Source of the DNA: Thermoleophilia bacterium SCSIO 60948
GTDB lineage: Bacteria; Actinomycetota; Thermoleophilia; Solirubrobacterales; 70-9
Direction of reading: 5' to 3'
Assembly: GCA_021496505.1 (NCBI GenBank)
Contig: CP053031.1
Span: 744,001-808,000, forward strand
DNA: 64,000 bases
Within the stretch, counting starts at the first letter, position 1, and each line of letters opens with the position of its first letter. The translations under genes and the position numbers were made by a program. A model generated the notes under the pieces. That model was given only the letters and a program-made list of their open reading frames with translations. It did not search any database and had not been told where the DNA came from. This document shows, one piece after another, positions 51,612-61,799 of the stretch.

Positions 51612-53786
51612 TCAGGCGCGCAGCTCGGCTCCGGTCCCGACGACCTCGAGTCTCGCCGCGAGCTGCGCCGCGAACGCCTCGACGATCGCGACGTCGTCGA
51701 TCGCGAACGCGTCGACATCGAGGTGCTCGAGGTTGAGGGCGCCCCAGTCCTCGCCATCGGCGACGATCGGCACCACGAGCTCCGAGCGGACGCCGCGGGT
51801 CGCCTCCGTCCCGCGGTAGGCGGGCTCGCGCTGGACGTCGGAGGAGATCACGGCCGCCCGTTCGCTGAGCGCGCGCCCGATCAGCCCCGTCGTGGCCGCC
51901 TGGTCCCAGGTGCCGGGGGTCGGGGAGCCGGCCTCGCCGACCAGCGCCAGGCGGTCCCCGCGGCGCTCGACCACGTGGACGACGTGGCAGCCGTAGGCGG
52001 CCGCGAGGTGGCGCGAGGTCACGACGGCGGCCTCGTGCGGGTCGTGCGCGGCGGCGAGCTCGCGCGCGTGGGCCGTGACGCGCTCGGCGAGCTCGATTCG
52101 CGCCGCGGTCGCGGAGGACGCGTGGTCCGGATGCAGCGGCGGCATCACGGACTGGACCAGGAGCCGCAGGGCGCGCTCGGCGCGCTCGGGCTCGTGGGTG
52201 CGCTCGTCGCCGAACAGCTCGACCATGAACGATCCCTCGGTGCAGCTCGAGACCGCGGTCACCACGGAGCTCATCCGTAGCTCGGCGAGCATCGCCGCCT
52301 CCGCGGGATCGGCTTCGGGGTCATCGGCGAGGACCGAGAACGAGCCGCAGCCCGCACTGATCAGCTCGGCGCTCTGCGGATAATCGGCCAGCGGGTACTG
52401 CTCGCTCGCCGGCGCGAAGCGCACGCTCTGAAGCGCGTCGGCATCGCGGTTCCAGCCGTTGGCGATGTCGATCAGGTGATCTCCGCGCGGGGGCACGATC
52501 GAGATCGCGAAGCTCGCGAAGTCGAAGCCCTGCATGAAGGCGCTCGCGACCACCTCGAGGCGATCGATCGCGGACTCCTCGGGCCCGGCGTCCTCGAGAG
52601 CGCCGGCGATCGCATCGACGACGCGGTCGAGCTCACGCATCGGGGAGTCCTCGCGGCGTAGCGACCCGACCGCCTCGACGAGCGTCTCGGTCGCGGTCTC
52701 GGCGACGCTGCACACCCGGCCGCCGCCGCGGCGCTTGGCGGCATAGAGCGCCGCGTCGGCGGCTCGCAGCAGCTCGGAGCCCGAATCGCCGAACCCGGCG
52801 CTCGCGGCCCCGCACGAGAGGCTGATCGACTCTCGGCCCGCCGCGCCCGAATCGATCGACTCGAGCACGGCCATTCCCATCGAGACGGCGCCGAACAGGT
52901 CGCGCCCCTCGAGCAGCACGCAGAACTCGTCGCCCGACAGTCGCGCGGCGAAGGCGCCGCGCCGGCCGGCCGCCGTCCGCACGAGTGCCTGCGCCGCGGT
53001 CTTGAGAGCCCGGTCGCCGGCCGCATGTCCGCGCGTGTCGTTGATCTGCTTGAGGCCGTCGAGGTCGCAGACGAGCAGCGCGAGCGAGTCGCCCTCCCGC
53101 AGCCTCGCCAGCGCGCGGTCGAGGCGCTCCTCGAACGCCCGCCGGTTCGGAAGGCCGGTGAGCGGATCCTCGTAGGCGAGCCGGCTCACGCGGCCGAACA
53201 TCTCGGCGCGGGTGATCGCGGTCGCGATCTGGCCGGCGATCAGCTCGAGCAGGCTGACGTCCTCGGCTCGGAACGCCGGCTCGCCGATCCCCTTCGCGGC
53301 CCAGACCTCGCCCCAGATCAGGTCCTCGACGATGATCGGGACCGCGAGGTCGGACGAACGTCCGAGTTCGCCCAGCAGTCGCACCTGCGTCGGGTCGGCG
53401 TCGTGGGCGTCGACCGCGGTGAAGTAGGGCTCGCCGTCCTCGAGCATCCGGGCGAGCAACGGGAAGCTCTCGAGCGGGTAGTTCTCGTCCTCCGGGAAGC
53501 GCTCCTCGAGCTCGCTCAGCTCACCGACGTTGATCAGGACCTGGAGCGACCTGGCGTCGCGATCGAAGCGCCCGACCGACAGGGAATCGGCGCCGACAGC
53601 CAGGAGCGCCTCCTCGGCCGCGAGCTCGAGCACGTCGTCGAGCTGGTTCGCGCCGGCGCATGCCGCCGCCACCCGAAGCAGCGCGGAGTGCTCCTGCTCG
53701 CCGGCTCGCAGCGACTGCGCTGCATGTCCGTCGCGCCGCCTCGGGTCGGAGAGCGAGCGGCGTGTTTCGGGCCCCCGGATCGTCAC
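51612..53786 (-). CDS. GAF-GGDEF-GAF signalling protein with degenerate GGDEF motif
   Basis: 724 aa, soluble. GAF-like domain 1 covers about 40-195; GGDEF about 205-365 (DPLTGLPNRRAFEERLDRAL) with active site SGDEF in place of GGDEF and no RxxD inhibitory site; a middle GAF-like region about 385-540; and a third GAF about 560-715 (ATTGLIGRALSERAAVISSD, VPIVADGEDWGALNLEHLD). Whether it makes c-di-GMP is uncertain; it may be a sensor. Start GTG at 53786, with later starts possible. Confidence 0.85.
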   Translation of the reverse strand: MTIRGPETRRSLSDPRRRDGHAAQSLRAGEQEHSALLRVAAACAGANQLDDVLELAAEEALLAVGADSLSVGRFDRDARSLQVLINVGELSELEERFPEDENYPLESFPLLARMLEDGEPYFTAVDAHDADPTQVRLLGELGRSSDLAVPIIVEDLIWGEVWAAKGIGEPAFRAEDVSLLELIAGQIATAITRAEMFGRVSRLAYEDPLTGLPNRRAFEERLDRALARLREGDSLALLVCDLDGLKQINDTRGHAAGDRALKTAAQALVRTAAGRRGAFAARLSGDEFCVLLEGRDLFGAVSMGMAVLESIDSGAAGRESISLSCGAASAGFGDSGSELLRAADAALYAAKRRGGGRVCSVAETATETLVEAVGSLRREDSPMRELDRVVDAIAGALEDAGPEESAIDRLEVVASAFMQGFDFASFAISIVPPRGDHLIDIANGWNRDADALQSVRFAPASEQYPLADYPQSAELISAGCGSFSVLADDPEADPAEAAMLAELRMSSVVTAVSSCTEGSFMVELFGDERTHEPERAERALRLLVQSVMPPLHPDHASSATAARIELAERVTAHARELAAAHDPHEAAVVTSRHLAAAYGCHVVHVVERRGDRLALVGEAGSPTPGTWDQAATTGLIGRALSERAAVISSDVQREPAYRGTEATRGVRSELVVPIVADGEDWGALNLEHLDVDAFAIDDVAIVEAFAAQLAARLEVVGTGAELRA

Positions 53787-53847
53787 CTACTCGCTATCGG
53801 CAATCTCGCGACCGGTGTTGAGCCTTTGATCGAGAAATGCCGAGCGA

Positions 53848-54887
53848 TCAGGCCGTGCTCGTGACCTCGTCGCGGATCTCACCGACCAGCTCCTCGATGA
53901 CGTCTTCGAGCGCAGCGATCCCGAGCGTCTTGCCGGAGGCGTCGGTCACCCTCGCCAGATGCGAGCCCGATCGGCGCATCGTCGCCATCACTGAGCGCAG
54001 TGGATCGGAGATCGAGACCCGCGGAAGGCGGCGGATCCACGACTCGGCGATCGGCCGGTTGCGATGGCGATCCTCGAACTCGAGCGCGTCCTTCAGGTGC
54101 AGGTAGCCGGCCATCTCGCCGCTGTCGCGAACGATCGGGAAGCGGGAGAAGCCGGTCCGCGCCGCGACCTCCTCGACCTCGGCCGGGGTCACGCTGAGCG
54201 GCAGCGTCTCGAGGTCGTCGAGCGGCAGTAGAACGGCGCTCGCGTCGCGCTCGGTGAAGCTCAGGGCGCCGGCGAGCAGGCCACCCTCGTGGTCGTCGAG
54301 CAGCCCCTCACGGTGGGACTCCGAGACCAGGTCGGAGACCTCGTCGCGGGTGAACGAGCTCGTCACCTCCTCCTTCGGCTCGACCCCGACGAGCCGCAGC
54401 AGGATGTTGGCGAAGCCGTTCAGGCCGCGGATGATCGGCCCGAGGACGCGCGCGACCAGCGACAGCGGGGTCGCGTAGATCAGCGCCGAAGCCTCGGGCC
54501 TGGCGAGCGCGACGTTCTTCGGGACCATCTCGCCGAGGATGATGTGGAGCAGCGAGACGATCAGCAACGCGAGCGCGAAGGCGATCGCCGACGTCGCCGC
54601 CTCGGGAATCCCGGTCAGGCCGAGCGGCCCCTCGAGCAGGTGGTGGAGGGCCGGCTCGGCGAGGCGACCGAGGCCGAGCGTGCAGATCGTGATCCCGAGC
54701 TGGGCGCAGGCCATCATCAGGGTCACGTTCTCGATCGCCTTCAGCGCGACCCGCGCGGCACGGCTTCCCTCCTCGGCCCGGGGCTCGATCTCCGAGCGGC
54801 GGGCCGAGATCAGCGCGAACTCGGCGCCGACGAAGAAGGCGTTTCCGGCCAGCAGCAGGACGCCGAGACCGAGAGCGGCGAGATCGC

Positions 54888-54891
<4 letters not shown>
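53848..54891 (-). CDS. CNNM/CBS-domain hemolysin-family membrane protein (short form)
   Basis: 347 aa. The N-terminal DUF21/CNNM domain has four helices (FFVGAEFALISARRSEIEPR, MMACAQLGITICTLGLGRLA, EMVPKNVALARPE). A CBS pair follows (SAVLLPLDDLETLPLSVTPA to the end, with GYLHLKDALEFEDRHRNRPI and GKTLGIAALEDVIEELVGEI). The CorC_HlyC domain is absent, unlike in its neighbour. Such proteins affect Mg2+/Co2+ handling or envelope resistance. Start ATG overlaps the neighbour's stop (ATGA); the two may form a heterodimer. Confidence 0.92.
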
Positions 54892-56243
<1,352 letters not shown>

Positions 56244-56386
56244 TGTGCGCCCTCAGCCTCGGGTCTGGGCAGGGGCGCGGCGGGACTGGAGCCGGGTTCG
56301 TCGCTCAAGCGAGGAGCTCGGGGCGCGTCATTTCACGGCCGACTGTAGCCGGTCGCGCGGTCGGCCGACGGCTAAGGTGCTCGCTC

Positions 56387-57079
56387 GTGGAAGCGCGCTC
56401 TGAGGTCACTGGACAGGCGGGGCGGCAGACCACCGAAGCGGGCGAAGCCGACTCGCAGGCCGCCGAGGAGAAGCCGAAGCGCCGCCGCTCGCCACTGGCC
56501 GAGCTCGCCGTGATCATCGCACTGGCCGCCGGGCTCGCCTTCTGCGTCCAGGCCTTCGTCGTCAAGCCGTTCCGGATCCCGTCGGAGTCGATGGTCCCGA
56601 CGCTCGTCCCCGAGCAGAAGATCCTCGTCAACAGGCTCGCCTACACGTTCGGTGATCCGAAGATCGGCGACGTGGTGGTCTTCCACCCGCCGACCGGCGC
56701 CGTGAGCCAGGGTGGGTCCGAATGCGGTGTCAACAAGGCGCTCTCGGAGCCGTGCCCTGAGTCCACGGGGGTCGAGTCGGACACGAACTACGTCAAGCGG
56801 ATCGTCGCCGGGCCCGGGGACACGCTGAGCGTCCGCGACGGGCACCCGGTGGTCAACGGCGAGATCGTGACCGACGAGGACTACATCCGCCCCTGCGGGG
56901 CCGGCAACGGTTGCAACATGCGCCAGGAGATCACGATCCCAGAGGGGCAGTACTTCATGATGGGCGACAACCGCGGCGCCAGCGACGACTCGCGATTCTG
57001 GGGGCCCGTCGACGAGGACTGGCTGATCGGCGAGGCCTTCTTCACCTACTGGCCACTCGACAGGGTCGGAGGCATCTAG
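56387..57079 (+). CDS. lepB: Signal peptidase I
   Basis: 230 aa from the GTG at 56387. One N-terminal helix (LAELAVIIALAAGLAFCVQA) is followed by the catalytic Ser box FRIPSESMVPTLVPEQKILV, the general-base Lys in TNYVKRIVAGPGDTLSVRDG and the closing box MMGDNRGASDDSRFWGPVDE. It cleaves signal peptides of Sec-exported proteins on the outer face. A TAAGGT hexamer 8 bases before GTG could be a -10 box for a nearly leaderless mRNA. An open frame further upstream is Arg-rich and not family-like. Confidence 0.95.
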   Translation: MEARSEVTGQAGRQTTEAGEADSQAAEEKPKRRRSPLAELAVIIALAAGLAFCVQAFVVKPFRIPSESMVPTLVPEQKILVNRLAYTFGDPKIGDVVVFHPPTGAVSQGGSECGVNKALSEPCPESTGVESDTNYVKRIVAGPGDTLSVRDGHPVVNGEIVTDEDYIRPCGAGNGCNMRQEITIPEGQYFMMGDNRGASDDSRFWGPVDEDWLIGEAFFTYWPLDRVGGI

Positions 57080-57190
57080 CCCCGTCCCCCGCCTTGCGGG
57101 TGGGCCGTTTCCGGCTCCGAATTGCGGACAATCGAAGTCGTGGAGGCCCTGCCCCGGGGCCGTCTGACCACGACTCCTAGGAGGCCACCG

Positions 57191-57772
57191 ATGGCCGAAG
57201 ACCTAAGCGGAAAGAAGATCGCGATCCTCGTCGCCGACGGCTTCGAGCAGGTCGAGTACGACGAGCCGAAGAAGGCCGTCGAGGACGCCGGCGCGACGAC
57301 GGAGCTGCTGTCGATCGACGACGGTGAGGTCCAGGCGATGAACGGCGAGATCGACAAGGGCGACACCTACTCGGTGGACAAGCTGGTCGGTGACGCCTCG
57401 GTCGACGACTACGCGGGGCTGATCCTGCCCGGCGGAGTCGCCAATCCCGACAACCTCCGTGCCGACGAGAACGCGACCGGGTTCGTCCGCGACTTCTTCG
57501 CGACGGGCAAACCGGTCGGCGTGATCTGCCACGGGCCCTGGACGCTGATCGACGCGGGCGTCGCCGAGGGGCGGACGATGACGTCCTTCCCGAGCATCCG
57601 CACCGACCTGCGCAACGCCGGCGCGACCGTCGTCGACGAGGAGGTCGTGACCGACGCGGGCCTCGTCTCGAGCCGCAACCCCGACGACCTCCCGGCCTTC
57701 TGCGCCAAGATCGTTGAGGAGTTCGCCGAGGGAGCGCACGAGGTCGCCGACGCCGGCGCGACGGCGGGCTAG
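57191..57772 (+). CDS. DJ-1/PfpI-family protein (type 1 glutamine amidotransferase-like)
   Basis: 193 aa from the ATG at 57191, AGGAGG six bases upstream. GKKIAILVADGFEQVEYDEP, then SVDDYAGLILPGGVANPDNL, and the nucleophile elbow VGVICHGPWTLIDAGVAEGR (Cys followed by His) define the PfpI/DJ-1/YhbO class. These are stress-related hydrolases or deglycases. Followed by the gene-free repeat region. Confidence 0.92.
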   Translation: MAEDLSGKKIAILVADGFEQVEYDEPKKAVEDAGATTELLSIDDGEVQAMNGEIDKGDTYSVDKLVGDASVDDYAGLILPGGVANPDNLRADENATGFVRDFFATGKPVGVICHGPWTLIDAGVAEGRTMTSFPSIRTDLRNAGATVVDEEVVTDAGLVSSRNPDDLPAFCAKIVEEFAEGAHEVADAGATAG

Positions 57773-57801
57773 TTCGCTTCGGACCCCGGGCGCTCGCTGC
57801 T

Positions 57802-57821
57802 GGCGGGCGCTCGGGCAGTCC
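57802..57821 (+). repeat. 20-base direct repeat, copy 1
   Basis: GGCGGGCGCTCGGGCAGTCC occurs here and again at 57837-57856. The second copy is the start of the left arm of the 31-base inverted repeat. Confidence 0.85.
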
Positions 57822-57836
57822 CCCAGCGCACCCGCA

Positions 57837-57953
57837 GGCGGGCGCTCGGGCAGTCCACCCGGATGAGGGGGCCGACCCCATCCATGGGGCCCCGGCAGGT
57901 GCGGGCATCCATGCCCGCACAGCTCATCCGGGCGGACAACCCGAGCGCCCGCC
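57837..57953. repeat. Cloverleaf-like inverted repeat with two inner hairpins
   Basis: Arms 57837-57867 and 57923-57953 are 31 bases each and pair at 28 positions. Inside are two further hairpins: CCCCATCCATGGGG (57876-57889) and GTGCGGGCAT-CC-ATGCCCGCAC (57899-57920, perfect 10-bp stem). Both inner loops carry the same ATCCAT. Could be a structured RNA, a REP-like element or a DNA cruciform. Confidence 0.75.
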
Positions 57954-58011
57954 CCGGAAGCGCACGGAACCCCGAACAACGGCGCACCGAGGACACACCG
58001 GAGCGCTACGG

Positions 58012-58049
58012 ATCGCCCCAGCGTCGTCGTGCGAGAGGCGTGGGGCGAT
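58012..58049. repeat. Inverted repeat
   Basis: ATCGCCCCA (58012-58020) and TGGGGCGAT (58041-58049) pair perfectly over 9 bp around a 20-base loop. Confidence 0.6.
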
Positions 58050-58079
58050 TTCGTCGCGATCGGCGCGGCCGTTCGAAGC

Positions 58080-58125
58080 CGAACGTCCCAAACGTGCACG
58101 TATAGGGGCACGTCCGGGACGTTCG
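58080..58125. repeat. Inverted repeat
   Basis: GAACGTCCCAAACGTGC (58081-58097) pairs with GCACGTCCGGGACGTTC (58108-58124) at 15 of 17 positions, plus one outer C-G pair, around a 10-base AT-containing loop. Confidence 0.65.
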
Positions 58126-58261
58126 AGCCTGAGGGACGCCCTGCGACCTCCCCAGCCGCCCGAACCCGTTCCCCTCGGTGCCATCAGCCGCGCCGGAGAC
58201 CCGCCCGCGGGGCGGAGAGCGGGACGCCACCCACCCATCCGCCTCTCACCACACCAAAGAA

Positions 58262-58285
58262 AAAACCCCGCTCTTGCGGGGTTTT
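58262..58285 (-). terminator. Rho-independent terminator of the LysR/GH65 operon
   Basis: AAAACCCCGC-TCTT-GCGGGGTTTT, a perfect 10-bp stem with a tetraloop. Read on the minus strand the stem is followed by a run of six T and then CTTT; on the plus strand by four T and CTCT. It is thus strongest for minus-strand transcripts coming from the LysR gene, and may also stop plus-strand transcripts. Confidence 0.88.
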
Positions 58286-58480
58286 CTCTGGGTACAGGGA
58301 GGAGAGATATTTGGTTGCGCGGGGCCCGCGATAGGGCGACGGTGTTTTGGCCGAAGGGCCCGTCTCGTGTATGGCCTTGCGCTGTGATTCGAAGGTAGCC
58401 GCCCCGCCGCCCCTGTGAACCCCCGGGACCGTGCTCGTGGGGGCCAGACGGTTCTGCCGGTCCAAACCGCTGGTTATGGG
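58286..58480 (-). other. Non-coding spacer between LysR stop and terminator
   Basis: 195 bases with no gene seen. On the minus strand it would be a long 3' UTR of the LysR operon or a separate small RNA ending at the terminator. It has a few AT-rich patches (GAGATATTTGG, GTGTTTTGG) that are unusual in this genome. No match to tRNA, tmRNA, SRP or RNase P RNA was recognised by eye. Confidence 0.4.
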
Positions 58481-59425
58481 TCAGGCGACCTCGTCGTGCG
58501 GCTCGCCGGGGCCGCGGCGCCGGCGCAGGAATGCGACGAACTCGCGCTCGTCTCGCGAAAGGGAACCGCTCGCGCGGACGACGATGACGAACCTGCGCGG
58601 GAAGCGCAGCCCCTCGACCGGCTTGGCCACGAGCCTGTCGCGGCCCTCGTCGAGCGCCAGTCGCGACAACAGCACGGGGGCCGAGCGCTGGAGCGCTTCG
58701 CGTTTCGCGACCGAGGTGCTTCCGACCTCGACGAGCGGGCTGAGCGAGCCGAGGCCGCGGTCGGCGAGCACCGCCTCGACCGAGCGCCGGTCGTGCGCGC
58801 CCGGATCGCGCATCACCAGCGGTGTCGAGAGCAGGAGTCGCACGGGGATCGAGTCGCGGTGGTGCCAGGGGTGCGAGCTCGGTACGGCGACGATCACCTC
58901 GTCGTCGAGCAGGTCGAGCTCCTCGAGCCGGTCGCCGACGCGCTCGTTCGCGTCGCGCGCGGTGATCCCGATCTCGGCCCGGGTGTCGGCGACCATCCGC
59001 CGGACCGCGTAGGAGTTGGCCACGGTGAGCTCGATCGGGTTGTGGCGCATTCCATCGGCCTGATGGGCGACGAGCTCGGGCGGCAGATGGAATTCGGCGA
59101 TCGTGTGCGAGACCGCGAGCCGGATCGGGCTGCGCTCCTCGGCGACCCCTCCGAGCAGACCCTCGACCACCTCTGCCTGGTCGAGCAGCCGCCTTGCCTC
59201 GGGATAGAGCCGGCGGCCCGCGTCGGTCAACGTGACGCCGCTCGGCGAGCGCTCGAGCAGCGAGACCCCCGCGATCGCCTCGAGCGAGCGCAATCGCTTC
59301 GACAGCGCCGGCTGGCTGATCCGCAGCGCGACCGCAGCCCGCCCCAGCGTCCCGAGGTCGGCGGCCGAGCAGAAGGCGCGCAGCTCGGGGATGTCCGGAG
59401 TGCGTATCGGCCGCCGCGCCGTCAT
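58481..59425 (-). CDS. LysR-family transcriptional regulator
   Basis: 314 aa from the ATG at 59425. The N-terminal helix-turn-helix is PELRAFCSAADLGTLGRAAV, then ALRISQPALSKRLRSLEAIA and GVSLLERSPSGVTLTDAGRR, followed by a two-lobe ligand-binding domain. It begins 16 bases after the GH65 stop on the same strand, so it is cotranscribed with GH65 and beta-PGM genes and may control sugar-dependent expression of the operon. Followed by a terminator 196 bases later. Confidence 0.93.
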   Translation of the reverse strand: MTARRPIRTPDIPELRAFCSAADLGTLGRAAVALRISQPALSKRLRSLEAIAGVSLLERSPSGVTLTDAGRRLYPEARRLLDQAEVVEGLLGGVAEERSPIRLAVSHTIAEFHLPPELVAHQADGMRHNPIELTVANSYAVRRMVADTRAEIGITARDANERVGDRLEELDLLDDEVIVAVPSSHPWHHRDSIPVRLLLSTPLVMRDPGAHDRRSVEAVLADRGLGSLSPLVEVGSTSVAKREALQRSAPVLLSRLALDEGRDRLVAKPVEGLRFPRRFVIVVRASGSLSRDEREFVAFLRRRRGPGEPHDEVA

Positions 59426-59441
59426 CGCAGCCGCCCGAGAC

Positions 59442-61799
59442 CTACAGCCCGTTCCGGGGCGGGCGGCTCGGTTCGCGGCCGGGCGGCTGCGTCGGTGGTG
59501 GGCCGGGATCGGGCGGCGACCACTCTCGCGCCACGGTCTCACCGGGCTCGAGCTCGATCAACTCGCCGTAGTGGCGCAACTCGAGCGGCGGGCCGGAGAC
59601 GTGCTCGTAGCGGGCCTCGCCGGCGACGATCTCGACGCGCAGGAGCGTTTCGCAGTAGGTCAGTCGGAACGCGATTCGCCGCAGGGAGTGGGGGAGCCGC
59701 GGCGCGAACTCGATCCGCCCGCCGATGTCGCGCATGCCGCCGAACCCCGCGACGACGATCAGCCACGAGCTGGCGAGCGCCGCCAGGTGGACGCCGTCGC
59801 CGGTGTTGCCGTGAATGTCGGAGATGTCGGTCAGCACCGCCTCCGCGAAGTAGTCGAACGCGAGGTCGAGGTGCCCGACCTCGGCGGCGATGATCCCCTG
59901 CGGGGTGACCGACAGCGACGAGTCGCGGACCGTGATCGCTTCGTAGTAGTCGAAGTCGCGCGCCTTCTCCTCGGCGGTGAACGCATCGCCGCGCTTGTAG
60001 AGCGCCAGCACCAGGTCGGCCTGCTTGACCACCTGCGACCGGTAGAGGACGAAGTACGGGTAGTGCAGGAGCATCGGATAGTTCTCGTCGGAGTCCGAGC
60101 GGAACTCCCAGCGGCGGTGACGCGTGAAGTTGTCGTCCTGCGGATGCACCCCGAGGTCCTCGTCGAACGGGATCCAGATCCGCTCGGCCGCCCGGCGCCA
60201 GCTCTTGACCTCGTCCTCGGTCACCCCGAGCGCCTCCGACTCGGCCGGGTGGCGCTCGACGGCCTCCGCGGCACCGAGCATGTTTCGCTGAGCCATCAGG
60301 TTCGTGTAGGCGTTGTCGTCGACGAGCGCCGTGTACTCGTCGGGGCCGGTGACGCCGTCGATGTGGAAGTTGCCCTGCGGGCCCGTGCTCCCGAGCGATC
60401 GCCAAAGCCGGGCGGTCTCGACGAGCAGCTCGAGCCCGTAGTCGCGCTCGAACTCGCAGTCGCCGGTGACCTCGATGTGGCGGATCACCGCATCGGCGAT
60501 GTCGGCCGAGACGTGGAAGCCCGCGGTCCCGGCGGGCCAATAGGCCGAGCACTCCTGGCCCTCGATCGTCCGCCACGGGAAGGCGGCGCCCTTGAAGCCG
60601 AGCGTCGCGGCGCGCTCGCGCGCCATGTCGAGCGTCGAGTGGCGCCAGCGAAGCGCGTCGGCCGCGGCGCTCGGCGCGGTGTAGGTGAGCACCGGCAGCG
60701 TGAACGTCTCCGCGTCCCAGAATGTGTGCCCGTCGTAGCCCGGACCGGTCAGGCCCTTCGCGGGGATCGCCCGGCGCTCGGCGCGGACCGAGCTCTGGAG
60801 CGCCTGGAAGATCGCGTAGCGGATCGCCTGCTGGAGCTCGGGGTCGCCGTCGATCTCGACGTCGGCTCGGCTCCAGAAGTCGTCGAGGAAGTCGCGCTGG
60901 TGCTCGAGCAGCTCGTCGAAGCCGGCATGCCGGGCCGAGGCGAGCGCGGCGTCGACCTGATCGCGGATCGACGGCAGCGAGCGATGCGCCGACCAGCCGT
61001 AGGCGACGTACTTCGTGACGACGAGCGACTCGCCCTCGTCGAGCTCGGCGGCGACGGTCAGGCGGCCGAGGTCGGCGGTCGACTCGACGCTGCAAACCGT
61101 CCCGTCAGGCCCGTCGATCAGGTGGTCCATCGCCGCCGCGATCCGCAGCCCGGAGCGCTCGGTCGAGTGGATCAGCATCGCGCGGAGCTCGTGCGTCATG
61201 TCCTGTTCGGCGACGAGCGGCTCGGCCAGGGCGGCCGCGGCGCGAGGGTCCTTGGACTGCTCGGGGACCGGCTCGTTGGCGACGAGCTCGGACTGGATGA
61301 CGACGCGCGCGTCGTCGCCGACCGGGCGCACCTCATAGCGGACCGCAGCGACCGAGCGCTGCCAGAACGAGACCAGGCGGGTCGAGGAGATCTCGACCTC
61401 GCGCCCGGACGGGGAGCGCCAGCGAACCTGGCGGCGCAGGGTGCCGGCCCGCAGGTCGAGCTCGCGCTCGTGGGCGAGGAGCTCGCCGTAGCGGACGTCG
61501 AGCACCTCGTCGTCGACCATCAGCCGGATCACCTTGCCGTTCGTCACGTCGACGACGGTCTGGCCGGCCTCGGGGTAGCCGTACCCGGCCTCGGCGTAGG
61601 GGAGCGGACGCGACTCATAGAAGCCGTTCAGGTAGGTCCCGGGAATGATGTGCGGCTCGCCCTCATCGAGGTTGCCGCGCAACCCGACGTGCCCGTTCGA
61701 GAGCGCGAACAGCGTCTCCGTCCGCGCGAGCGCATCGAGGTCGAGCGCCCGCTCGCGCAGCGACCAAGGTTCGACCGAGAGCAGCGGCTCGTCGCTCAA
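59442..61799 (-). CDS. Glycoside hydrolase family 65 (disaccharide phosphorylase: maltose/trehalose/kojibiose type)
   Basis: 785 aa. N-terminal domain ARTETLFALSNGHVGLRGNL followed by LDEGEPHIIPGTYLNGFYES; the (alpha/alpha)6 barrel contains YDGHTFWDAETFTLPVLTYT and the catalytic acid Glu488 in VTGPDEYT; a C-terminal beta-sheet cap ends the protein. GH65 phosphorylases cleave alpha-glucosides with phosphate to give beta-glucose 1-phosphate. The adjacent beta-phosphoglucomutase-type gene, overlapping by ATGA, would convert that product to glucose 6-phosphate. The exact disaccharide is not decidable by eye. Confidence 0.93.
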   Translation of the reverse strand: MSDEPLLSVEPWSLRERALDLDALARTETLFALSNGHVGLRGNLDEGEPHIIPGTYLNGFYESRPLPYAEAGYGYPEAGQTVVDVTNGKVIRLMVDDEVLDVRYGELLAHERELDLRAGTLRRQVRWRSPSGREVEISSTRLVSFWQRSVAAVRYEVRPVGDDARVVIQSELVANEPVPEQSKDPRAAAALAEPLVAEQDMTHELRAMLIHSTERSGLRIAAAMDHLIDGPDGTVCSVESTADLGRLTVAAELDEGESLVVTKYVAYGWSAHRSLPSIRDQVDAALASARHAGFDELLEHQRDFLDDFWSRADVEIDGDPELQQAIRYAIFQALQSSVRAERRAIPAKGLTGPGYDGHTFWDAETFTLPVLTYTAPSAAADALRWRHSTLDMARERAATLGFKGAAFPWRTIEGQECSAYWPAGTAGFHVSADIADAVIRHIEVTGDCEFERDYGLELLVETARLWRSLGSTGPQGNFHIDGVTGPDEYTALVDDNAYTNLMAQRNMLGAAEAVERHPAESEALGVTEDEVKSWRRAAERIWIPFDEDLGVHPQDDNFTRHRRWEFRSDSDENYPMLLHYPYFVLYRSQVVKQADLVLALYKRGDAFTAEEKARDFDYYEAITVRDSSLSVTPQGIIAAEVGHLDLAFDYFAEAVLTDISDIHGNTGDGVHLAALASSWLIVVAGFGGMRDIGGRIEFAPRLPHSLRRIAFRLTYCETLLRVEIVAGEARYEHVSGPPLELRHYGELIELEPGETVAREWSPPDPGPPPTQPPGREPSRPPRNGL

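Larger units (their letters stand above)
57773..58261. other. Gene-free stretch rich in inverted repeats
   Basis: About 490 bases with no convincing gene on either strand; short ORFs here have Arg/Pro-rich shadow composition. The stretch instead holds several strong inverted repeats (57837-57953, 58012-58049, 58080-58125) and a 20-base direct repeat (57802 and 57837). Confidence 0.7.

Noticed and set aside
57802-57953. CRISPR array
   Set aside because: Only two direct copies 35 bases apart, with inverted rather than evenly spaced repeats and no cas genes.
58286-58480. Possible tRNA or known ncRNA (a TTCGAA stretch and several GC stems)
   Set aside because: The TTCGAA is not flanked by a pairing T-stem, and no acceptor stem, tmRNA, SRP or RNase P signature is visible; kept only as an unexplained spacer.
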